5,635 bases of DNA from assembly GCA_946482385.1 (NCBI GenBank), contig CAMLRI010000177.1, positions 1 through 5,635 on the forward strand, read 5' to 3'. Made by a program: the position numbers and the translations under genes. The notes under the pieces are model-generated. The model saw only the letters and a program-made list of their open reading frames with translations, ran no database searches and had not been told where the DNA came from. This document shows, piece after piece, positions 1-5,167 of this stretch (its first letter is position 1; each line of letters begins with the position of its first letter). This stretch comes from an uncultured Cellvibrio sp. (GTDB taxonomy: Bacteria > Pseudomonadota > Gammaproteobacteria > Pseudomonadales > Cellvibrionaceae).

Positions 1-1172
1 ATATTGCAATCCTGTGGGTCTTTGCCGTAGGGGTAAGTGGCGCCGGCGGGGGTCAGCTTAACGCCGGCTTCGGCGGCCAGGCGCACGGTTTCTTTGGCGC
101 AACCGGGGCGGGTATCAAAGGAAACAAAGTAGCCGCCTACGGGCTTTTCCCAGGCGCCCAGGTCGGTGCCATCAAAGGCATTGCTCAGGGCGCTGAGCAC
201 AGCTTCAAAGCGGGGGTTGAGCAGGGCTGCATGTTTGCTCATGTGCGCCATCAGCGCTTCCTTGTTGGGCAGGAAGCGGGTGTGGCGAATTTGATTTACC
301 TTGTCCGGGCCAATGGTGCAGGAGTTGAGGAACTTCTTCAGGCCGGCCAGGTTGGCAGCGCTGGCGGCAATGAAGGCAACGCCTGAGCCAGCATGGGTAA
401 TTTTGGAGGTGGAGGCAAACTGAATAACTGAGTCTTCGGTGCCCTGGCGACGGGTGGCTTCGAGGATGCTGGCCAGTTGCGGTGCATTGGCGACCAGGTC
501 GTGGACTGAGTAGGCGTTATCCCAGAATACGCGGAAATTGGCGCTGGCGATTTGCCCTAATTTGGCAATGCGCTCTACGGTTTCATCGCTGTAAACCACC
601 CCGGTGGGGTTGGAGTACTTGGGTACACACCACATGCCTTTGATGGATTGGTCGGCTTTGACCAGTGCTTCTACCGCGTCCATATCCGGGCCGGTGGAGG
701 TCATAGGTACAGTGATCATTTTAATGCCCAGTTGCTCGCACACTGTGTAGTGGCGGTCATAACCGGGAACCGGACAAATGAATTTAACTTCGCCTTCATT
801 CTTCCAGGCACTGGCGGCGTCTTTAAGGCCGAACTGGTAAGCGGCCAGCATGGCTTGGAACATCAGGGTCAGGCTGGAGTTGCCACCGACCAATACATTG
901 GCCGCTTCTACGCCCATGATATTGGCGCCCAGTTGTTTGGCTTCGGGCAGGCCGTCGAGGCCGCCGTAATTGCGGGTGTCGGTGCCGTCGGCGGCGATGT
1001 AGTTGCCGGCCAGGATGCCATCGAGGGCATCAGAGAGATTGAGCTGCTCGGCAGAGGGTTTGCCGCGGGTCAGGTCGAGGTTGAGTTTTTTGGCGAGAAT
1101 GGCTTGGTATTGGCCATCGAGTTGGCTTTCCCATTCGCGCAGTTGTTCAAGAGATGCGTTATCCAGTTGCAA
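1..1172 (-). CDS. PLP-dependent aminotransferase, type Ic aspartate aminotransferase family (3' end cut by window)
   Basis: Predicted cytosolic fold-type I pyridoxal-phosphate transaminase that would exchange an amino group between an amino acid (probably aspartate/glutamate) and a 2-oxoacid. I translated 390 residues by hand. Visible landmarks are TRGKP (35-39), RNYGG (67-71), a VGGNSS cofactor-phosphate loop (95-100), NPTG (188-191), FWDNAYS (216-222) and the motif STSKITHAGSG (254-264), whose K257 is the expected Schiff-base lysine. This motif set fits the Asp_aminotransf family (type Ic, as in Corynebacterium) rather than E. coli AspC. The chain breaks at DPQDCNI, just before the conserved Arg expected to bind the substrate carboxylate, so roughly 30-40 residues lie outside the window. 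The start is TTG at 1172-1170: GAGGT sits 7 nt upstream, an in-frame TAA lies at 1217-1215, and no ATG or GTG occurs between. It has its own promoter-like sequence and probably is not read only from the protease gene. True substrate is unproven. Confidence 0.9.
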   Translation of the reverse strand, partial: MQLDNASLEQLREWESQLDGQYQAILAKKLNLDLTRGKPSAEQLNLSDALDGILAGNYIAADGTDTRNYGGLDGLPEAKQLGANIMGVEAANVLVGGNSSLTLMFQAMLAAYQFGLKDAASAWKNEGEVKFICPVPGYDRHYTVCEQLGIKMITVPMTSTGPDMDAVEALVKADQSIKGMWCVPKYSNPTGVVYSDETVERIAKLGQIASANFRVFWDNAYSVHDLVANAPQLASILEATRRQGTEDSVIQFASTSKITHAGSGVAFIAASAANLAGLKKFLNSCTIGPDKVNQIRHTRFLPNKEALMAHMSKHAALLNPRFEAVLSALSNAFDGTDLGAWEKPVGGYFVSFDTRPGCAKETVRLAAEAGVKLTPAGATYPYGKDPQDCN

Positions 1173-1178
1173 GGCGAT

Positions 1179-1185
1179 TACCTCA
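1179..1185 (-). promoter_or_regulatory. Ribosome binding site deciding a TTG start
   Basis: On the minus strand the sequence TGAGGTA precedes the TTG codon at 1172-1170, leaving 7 nt between GAGGT and the codon. It is the only good Shine-Dalgarno match in the leader, and no other plausible start codon exists downstream of the in-frame stop at 1217-1215. It therefore fixes the aminotransferase start. Confidence 0.7.
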
Positions 1186-1213
1186 AGGTGGTTGGCGGGA
1201 TAAAGTGCGCGGC

Positions 1214-1219
1214 ATTATA
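1214..1219 (-). promoter_or_regulatory. Perfect -10 box (TATAAT) upstream of the aminotransferase gene
   Basis: The minus strand carries an exact TATAAT 41 bp upstream of the TTG start. Transcription would start about 7 nt downstream, giving a leader of about 35 nt. At 17 bp upstream the -35 position reads TGTAAT, which matches TTGACA at only two bases, so the promoter may need an activator or be moderate in strength. The box overlaps the in-frame stop that rules out an upstream extension of the gene. Confidence 0.5.
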
Positions 1220-1256
1220 CCTGTTTGATGAAGGCGATTACATGGGCTGCACAGAT

Positions 1257-3197
1257 TCAGTGGGGCTTGGCATCGGCAATAAAGGGTGGCACCGGGCAGT
1301 CGAGGCAATCGGCGATAGCGCGGAACAATTCTGCTTCTGCCAGTTTGATCTGCTGGTCGTGAATAACAGATTCGCCCATGGCTTTTAGCAGCTGGGGTTT
1401 TTGCAGGGGTTTAACCCGTTGCAGTTTTTCCAGTGCCAGATCCAGCGCTGCCAATTGCGCGGCAGATTTGGGCAGCAGCGTTAACTCAGTAAAGCCCAGC
1501 ACCCGCATGGCCTGCGCAAAGGCACTGCTGGCCTGTTGTGGTGTTTGGGCTCCGGCGTAGGCGAGCATGGAAAGCAGCAATTGGCACTCACTGCGCAAAT
1601 TGTTGAGCGAGTGCAGTGCCGGCATGCTCGGTTCAACCTGTAAGTTGTGCAGCATGATGCGATAGACCGACCACTCCATTAGGCTGATTTTGTTATCGGC
1701 TTTAATCAGCTGCTGCAGTGCCAATAAAAAATCATCCAGCTGGGCTTGGCTCAGTTGTTTGAGGCTGGGCAGGCAGAGTTCAATCAAGGGCAGGCGCAAA
1801 CCTGGGCTTAGCTGTTGCATCTGCTCGGCCAGGTTGCGCAGCCCGGCTAGGTGCTCGCTGCTGTAAATGTTGTGCAGTATTTGCCATTGTTGCTCGCGCA
1901 TACTGCTGTGGCGATCCAGCAGCAAACCGAAAATCAGTGCGCGTGCGCCATAGGTATCGGTTGTTGCTTCTTTTATATGTGTGGGGATAGTCGCCAACTG
2001 GGTGCGGGCATAGTCCAGATGTGCCTGGCTGGGTTGGGCTATGTGCGCTAGTTGCTGATCCAAATCGGCAGCCAGGAATGATGATGCCTGGCTAAAACCT
2101 GATATTTCAGCAGACGCGGGTTGCGCAATTTGCGTGATGTTGATGGCGGGCACAGCGGGGGCGATAAATTTGCCATCCCAGCGCGGTTGGATGCGGCGGA
2201 TACGCTCCGGCAGTGGTGGATGTGTCGCCATCAAATTGAACAGGGATTTAATCCCCTGGCTGAAATACATATGGCTGAATTGTGCGGCATTGGCCTGGCT
2301 GAGTTGCGAGCCCTGGCTGGCGCCGCCAATTTTTTTTAAGGCGCCGGCTATGCCTTCGGGGTTGCGAGTGAATTGCACGGCGGAGGCATCGGCGAGAAAT
2401 TCGCGCTGGCGGCTCACGGCGGCCTTGATGAGGTTGCCAAAAAAAGTGCCGGCGTAGCCGATTACCAGCAGGCCCAGGCCGAGCAGCATTATGCCGCCGC
2501 GATTATTTTTGCGGCTGCTGCTGAACGCGGCGCTGCGGTTGCTGCGCAGTAAAAACTCGCCGATCAGGCCGATCAGTAAAATGCCGTGGAGTATGGCCAC
2601 CAAACGCAAATTCAAACGCATGTCGCCGTGAAAAATATGGCTGAATTCGTGCGCGATGACTCCTTGCAGCTCATCCCGGCTGAGTTGGTGGATGCAGCCA
2701 CGGGTGATGCCTATGACTGCATCCTGGGGGTGAAAGCCGGCAGCAAAGGCATTGATCCCTGCTTCTTCCAACACATAAACCGGCGGCACAGAGGTGCCCG
2801 AGGCTATGGCCATTTCTTCCACTACGTTGAGAATTTTGCGCTCGTCCGGATCCTGGGTGGCGCCGTGGATCAGGCGCGCGCCCATGGCCGCCGCCACCGC
2901 GCGGCCGCCGCCGCGCAGTTGCGCGTATTTAAATAAACCACCCAGGATTACGACCAGGCTGATGCCGGCAGTAATCCCGGCAATATGTTGTGCCGATAAG
3001 CTGTGCCACAAATTGTAAAAAAGCCCCGGTTGCACCTGGGTGTGAACCAGCGCGGGATTATTGCCGACGAAGTAAAAAAAGAAGAAGGCTACAAATATGC
3101 ATGTAATGGCAATCAGTGATAGCACGGCCAGCAGCAGTAGCACCACCAGGCGGGCGGTGTTGCGTTTGGCGATATCCTGTTGTTCAAAAAAATTCAT
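1257..3197 (-). CDS. M48 family integral-membrane zinc metalloprotease with long C-terminal helical extension
   Basis: Predicted inner-membrane zinc endopeptidase related to HtpX, probably acting on membrane or misfolded proteins. Zinc site: HEFSH at residues 183-187 (H183 and H187 ligands, E184 catalytic) and EFLAD at 266-270, whose E266 should be the third ligand. The THPPLPERI segment (325-333) is also typical of M48. Hydrophobic segments: about 17-44, 71-90, 199-217 and 236-257. Residues about 350-646 form a mostly helical Ala/Leu/Gln-rich extension that HtpX, at about 290 residues, lacks. Within it, 485-516 (ADNKI at 500-504, then E508) and 605-638 (HDQQIKLAEAE at 613-623, then CPVPP) look TerB-like. 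The ATG at 3197-3195 has AGGAA at 3209-3205, 7 nt upstream. It follows lemA on the same strand by 159 bp, a common pairing. An A8 run in the coding strand (plus 2330-2337) is in frame. Function is inferred from the family; substrates are unknown. Confidence 0.93.
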   Translation of the reverse strand: MNFFEQQDIAKRNTARLVVLLLLAVLSLIAITCIFVAFFFFYFVGNNPALVHTQVQPGLFYNLWHSLSAQHIAGITAGISLVVILGGLFKYAQLRGGGRAVAAAMGARLIHGATQDPDERKILNVVEEMAIASGTSVPPVYVLEEAGINAFAAGFHPQDAVIGITRGCIHQLSRDELQGVIAHEFSHIFHGDMRLNLRLVAILHGILLIGLIGEFLLRSNRSAAFSSSRKNNRGGIMLLGLGLLVIGYAGTFFGNLIKAAVSRQREFLADASAVQFTRNPEGIAGALKKIGGASQGSQLSQANAAQFSHMYFSQGIKSLFNLMATHPPLPERIRRIQPRWDGKFIAPAVPAINITQIAQPASAEISGFSQASSFLAADLDQQLAHIAQPSQAHLDYARTQLATIPTHIKEATTDTYGARALIFGLLLDRHSSMREQQWQILHNIYSSEHLAGLRNLAEQMQQLSPGLRLPLIELCLPSLKQLSQAQLDDFLLALQQLIKADNKISLMEWSVYRIMLHNLQVEPSMPALHSLNNLRSECQLLLSMLAYAGAQTPQQASSAFAQAMRVLGFTELTLLPKSAAQLAALDLALEKLQRVKPLQKPQLLKAMGESVIHDQQIKLAEAELFRAIADCLDCPVPPFIADAKPH

Positions 3198-3254
3198 CCA
3201 CCGGTTCCTGTGCTGAGTGAGGGGAAGTCGCTGGGGAGAAACACACCTGCACGG

Positions 3255-3276
3255 GGCAGCCGATGGGATGGCTGCC
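3255..3276 (-). other. Stem-loop in the lemA-protease spacer
   Basis: A perfect 7-bp GC-rich inverted repeat, GGCAGCC at 3255-3261 and GGCTGCC at 3270-3276, encloses an 8-nt loop. In the transcript it lies between the lemA stop codon and the protease start, ending 57 nt before the protease ATG. No T-run follows it on the minus strand, so it is not a standard intrinsic terminator. It could serve as an mRNA processing or stability element that sets different lemA and protease levels. Confidence 0.4.
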
Positions 3277-3309
3277 GCGGCGGGAACAAGGGTCGATTAG
3301 ATCTGTACT

Positions 3310-3369
3310 TTTAAAATTGCACTGTTTGGCGCTGCCCTTGTGTCGGGGGCGGGTATTTAGAATTGCACT
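3310..3369. repeat. Imperfect 14-bp direct repeat at the lemA 3' end
   Basis: TTTAAAATTGCACT (3310-3323) and TTTAGAATTGCACT (3356-3369) differ at one base and lie 46 bp apart. The second copy contains the lemA stop codon and its last codons (VQF-stop). The first lies in the spacer before the protease gene. The pattern suggests a local duplication of the lemA end or a shared protein-binding site. The intervening DNA encodes nothing recognisable. Confidence 0.4.
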
Positions 3370-3950
3370 TTGGGTGCAGCCTGTATCTCGGCAGAGTCGG
3401 CAAATACCAGCAGGCTGGCATTTTGGCTGTGGCCAAAGGTGGCTGCAAACACCACTGGTGGGAAGGTTTGTTTGTAGGTGTTGTAGGCGGTTACGGCATC
3501 GTTAAATGCCTGGCGAGCAAAGGCCACTTTGTTTTCGGTGCTGGTAAGTTCTTCGGAAACCTGCAGCATATTTTGTGAGGCTTTTAAATCCGGGTAAGCC
3601 TCCATCACCACATTCAAGCGCCCCAAGGCGCTGGTTAAGGCGCCTTCTGCACCGGCCAATTCTTGGATCGCGCTGGCACTGCCCGGGTTAGCGGCGGCGG
3701 CTTTTAAACCGCTCATGGCCTGGTTGCGTGCATTGATAACCGCTTCCAGGGTTTCGCGTTCGTGTTTGATATAGCCCTTGGCGGTTTCTACCAAATTGGG
3801 GATAAGGTCATAGCGGCGTTTGAGTTGCACTTCAATTTGGGAGAAGGCATTTTCAAAACGGTTTTTCAATGTGACCAGTTGGTTGTAAATCCCGATAACG
3901 TAAAACACCAACACCGCAATAATGGCAAGGGTAATAAGCGTACTGATCAT
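3357..3950 (-). CDS. lemA: LemA family protein
   Basis: Small membrane-anchored protein of the LemA family (197 residues, usual length about 185-200). The family has an N-terminal membrane segment followed by a long antiparallel helical bundle; its molecular role is unknown. Visible features: hydrophobic segment about 4-21, then the signature YNQLVTLKNRFENAF (22-36) and QIEVQLKRRYDLIPNLV (38-54), GYIKHERETL (59-68), and the conserved ending PKVQF. I chose ATG at 3950-3948 because AAAGGA lies 7 nt upstream and the protein then begins with the membrane helix. An in-frame start at 4022 would add 24 residues that do not resemble the family and would put charged residues ahead of the anchor. The next gene downstream is an M48 protease, a frequent partner, which suggests shared work at the membrane. 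The 153-bp leader upstream is rich in repeats. Confidence 0.93.
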   Translation of the reverse strand: MISTLITLAIIAVLVFYVIGIYNQLVTLKNRFENAFSQIEVQLKRRYDLIPNLVETAKGYIKHERETLEAVINARNQAMSGLKAAAANPGSASAIQELAGAEGALTSALGRLNVVMEAYPDLKASQNMLQVSEELTSTENKVAFARQAFNDAVTAYNTYKQTFPPVVFAATFGHSQNASLLVFADSAEIQAAPKVQF

Positions 3951-3957
3951 CTTTGTT

Positions 3958-3963
3958 TCCTTT
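3958..3963 (-). promoter_or_regulatory. Ribosome binding site of lemA
   Basis: AAAGGA on the minus strand, 7 nt before the ATG at 3950-3948. It decides the start in favour of the 197-residue protein over the longer in-frame reading from 4022. Confidence 0.8.
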
Positions 3964-3966
3964 ATG

Positions 3967-3992
3967 TGGGTATCACTTGATATGGGTATCAA
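3967..3992. repeat. Overlapping direct and inverted repeats just upstream of the lemA ribosome binding site
   Basis: TGGGTATCA occurs twice, at 3967-3975 and 3983-3991, 16 bp apart. Between and within them is TGATA, so the order is TATCA-CT-TGATA-TGGG-TATCA. The second half forms a perfect 6-bp inverted repeat, TTGATA (3977-3982) and TATCAA (3987-3992), with a 4-nt loop. The block begins 4 bp upstream of the AAAGGA site. It could be an operator or an mRNA hairpin affecting lemA translation. A weak promoter reading overlaps it (TTGCGT, 16 bp, TATCAA on the minus strand), but this is not convincing. Confidence 0.45.
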
Positions 3993-4037
3993 TAGCAGAC
4001 GCAAATCAACGCACGGCAACAAACGCTACAGCAAACA

Positions 4038-4056
4038 GAACAACAAGAACAACAAG
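4038..4056. repeat. Tandem 9-bp repeat in the lemA leader
   Basis: GAACAACAA is repeated twice in tandem (4038-4046 and 4047-4055), followed by one further matching G. The wider stretch 4018-4056 is a purine-rich AAC/ACA low-complexity run, giving GTT-rich RNA when read on the minus strand. It is non-coding in the accepted gene models. Confidence 0.5.
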
Positions 4057-4070
4057 CGTCGGGCAGATAC

Positions 4071-4091
4071 TAACAGCAAATCCGGCTGTTA
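4071..4091. repeat. Inverted repeat just downstream of diaA
   Basis: TAACAGC (4071-4077) and GCTGTTA (4085-4091) form a perfect 7-bp stem around a 7-nt loop, 13 nt after the diaA stop codon. Read on the minus strand it lacks a following T-run and the stem is only moderately GC-rich, so a rho-independent terminator is doubtful. It may be a transcript-end or processing hairpin separating diaA from lemA. Confidence 0.35.
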
Positions 4092-4103
4092 AGTAATAGA
4101 AGA

Positions 4104-4688
4104 TTAATAACCGCCAAACAGTTGTTGGTCGATTAAATCGCACAGGCAAAACAGGCTGAGCAAATGCACTTCGTGGATGCGCGGTTTGGCCAGCAGCGGG
4201 GCGCGCAATTCCAGGTCGTGGCTGTCGAGCAGTGCGGCCACATCGCCGCCGTCGCCGCCGGTGAGGGCAATCACTTGCATATTTTTATCGTGGGCGGCGC
4301 TAATGGCCTGGAGCAAATTGCTGGGGCTGCCGCTGCTGGTTAGCAGCAGCAATATGTCACCCTCTTGCCCCAGGGCGCGGATTTGTTTGGCAAAAATATC
4401 GTTGTAGCTGTAGTCGCTGGCGATGGCGGTTTGGCTGGTGAAATCGGCGCCCAGATTGAGCGCCGGCAAACTGGGGCGCTCCTGCTCAAAACGGTTGATG
4501 AGTGCCGCGGTAAAAATTTGCGCCTGGGCGGCGGAGATGCCATTGCCGCAGGTAAGGATTTTGCGCTCGCTCAATAGCGCCTGCACCATCATTTGGCTGG
4601 CCGCTGCAATTAGCGGCGCTAGCTGTTCGCCGGCGTGCATTTTGGCTTCGATACTTTCGTGAAACAGGGTGATAACCCGCTGATCCAT
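4104..4688 (-). CDS. diaA: DnaA initiator-associating protein DiaA (SIS-domain, GmhA-like)
   Basis: Cytosolic sugar-isomerase (SIS) domain protein. In E. coli, DiaA forms a tetramer that binds DnaA and helps ATP-DnaA assemble at oriC. The length here is 194 residues against 196 in E. coli, with close similarity along the chain: FHESIEA (9-15), KILTCGNGISAAQAQ (43-57), NRFEQERPSLPA (65-76), ALTGGDGG (141-148) and CDLIDQQLF (183-191). The L190-F191 pair matches the residues I recall as important for E. coli DiaA-DnaA contact. Such genes are often annotated phosphoheptose isomerase, but the positions equivalent to the GmhA catalytic Glu65 and metal ligand His61 are A62 and I58, so isomerase activity is unlikely. 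The ATG at 4688-4686 has only a weak AGGT upstream. The 66-bp gap after yraN contains an A/T-rich TATATATA stretch and nothing else clear. Confidence 0.9.
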   Translation of the reverse strand: MDQRVITLFHESIEAKMHAGEQLAPLIAAASQMMVQALLSERKILTCGNGISAAQAQIFTAALINRFEQERPSLPALNLGADFTSQTAIASDYSYNDIFAKQIRALGQEGDILLLLTSSGSPSNLLQAISAAHDKNMQVIALTGGDGGDVAALLDSHDLELRAPLLAKPRIHEVHLLSLFCLCDLIDQQLFGGY

Positions 4689-4754
4689 ATGGATGACCTA
4701 TAGCTGTATATATAAAGAAGGAAGATTTGCCGCTGTGGCCTGGCAGGTAGCCTG

Positions 4755-5132
4755 CTAAAGCCCGAAGGCATCGCGAATCCACTCGATACCCGCGTTGTGG
4801 TGATGGTTGATGGCGATAATATCAAAGCGGCAGGGCTGTTTGTCGAGCAGCTGCCGCTCCTGCAAAAAACGTTGGGCGGTGCGCAGCAGTTTTTGCTGCT
4901 TGGCATAGTTGACGCTTTCGGCGGCGGATAAAAAAAATGGGTTGGTGCGCAGGCGCACTTCCACAAATACCAAGGTGTCGCCCTCGCGCATAATCAAATC
5001 TATCTCGCCGGTTTTGCAGCGGTAATTTTTGATCCAGCGGCGCAATCCCTGTTGTTGCAGATAAGCTTCGGCGCGCTCTTCTGCGCGCGCGCCGGCGCTG
5101 CCTGGTGTGTCATCCTTGTTGGTGGGATTCAT
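4755..5132 (-). CDS. yraN: YraN family protein (UPF0102), putative PD-(D/E)XK nuclease fold
   Basis: Small soluble protein of 125 residues, normal for the family, with no settled function. The family is related to Holliday-junction-resolvase-like nucleases of the PD-(D/E)XK fold. Visible motifs: an N-terminal helix with GARAEERAEAYLQQQG (14-29), GEIDLI (41-46, D44 a likely metal ligand), and VFVEVRLR (54-61), where E57 and R59 occupy the E-x-K/R position. FDIIAI near the C-terminus is also typical. Start ATG at 5132-5130 has only a weak GAGCAG upstream; no better start exists. It lies 35 bp after lpoA and 66 bp before diaA, the same order as in E. coli. A short stem, GCAGG-TAG-CCTGC (4743-4755), overlaps the last base of its stop codon. 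A T8 run in its coding strand (plus 4930-4937) encodes Phe-Phe-Leu in frame. Confidence 0.92.
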   Translation of the reverse strand: MNPTNKDDTPGSAGARAEERAEAYLQQQGLRRWIKNYRCKTGEIDLIMREGDTLVFVEVRLRTNPFFLSAAESVNYAKQQKLLRTAQRFLQERQLLDKQPCRFDIIAINHHHNAGIEWIRDAFGL

Positions 5133-5167
5133 GCTGACTGCTCGTGGGTGGTTGATTGTGGCGCTGG

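Larger units (their letters stand above)
1171..1241. repeat. Pair of 11-bp direct repeats flanking the promoter
   Basis: AAGGCGATTAC (plus strand) occurs at 1171-1181 and again at 1231-1241, exactly 60 bp apart. One copy lies upstream of the TATAAT box. The other overlaps the ribosome binding site region and the first two bases of the TTG codon. The match is exact over 11 bases and does not extend further. It could be a pair of regulator sites or a small duplication; the sequence alone cannot decide. Confidence 0.4.

Noticed and set aside
648..1388. A 246-codon open frame on the plus strand
   Set aside because: It lies antisense to the aminotransferase, across its promoter and into the end of the protease gene. 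Its translation shows no family resemblance, and both minus-strand genes have clear motifs.
2330..2337. 8-base homopolymer in the protease gene (a similar one is at 4930-4937 in yraN) as a phase-variation site
   Set aside because: Both runs are in frame and encode family-consistent residues (Lys-Lys and Phe-Phe). Single runs of this length are common, and nothing else suggests switching.
2586..2936. A 116-codon plus-strand frame opposite the protease active-site region
   Set aside because: It is a shadow of the conserved HEFSH-encoding sequence and has no ribosome binding site or recognisable domain.
3291..3305. TCTAAT (minus strand, 3297-3302) as a -10 box for the protease
   Set aside because: It matches five of six bases, but the 17-bp upstream position reads CAGTGC, which is not -35-like.
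3951..4022. A 24-residue N-terminal extension of LemA
   Set aside because: There is no good ribosome binding site at 4022, the extra residues are unlike the family, and a strong AAAGGA site precedes the internal ATG at 3950.
4700..4715. TATATATA stretch before diaA as a promoter
   Set aside because: No acceptable -35 hexamer lies 16-18 bp upstream on the minus strand, and the gene probably belongs to the lpoA-yraN-diaA run.
4619..4966. A 115-codon minus-strand frame across the yraN-diaA junction
   Set aside because: It overlaps both genes in another frame, and its composition looks like out-of-frame translation.
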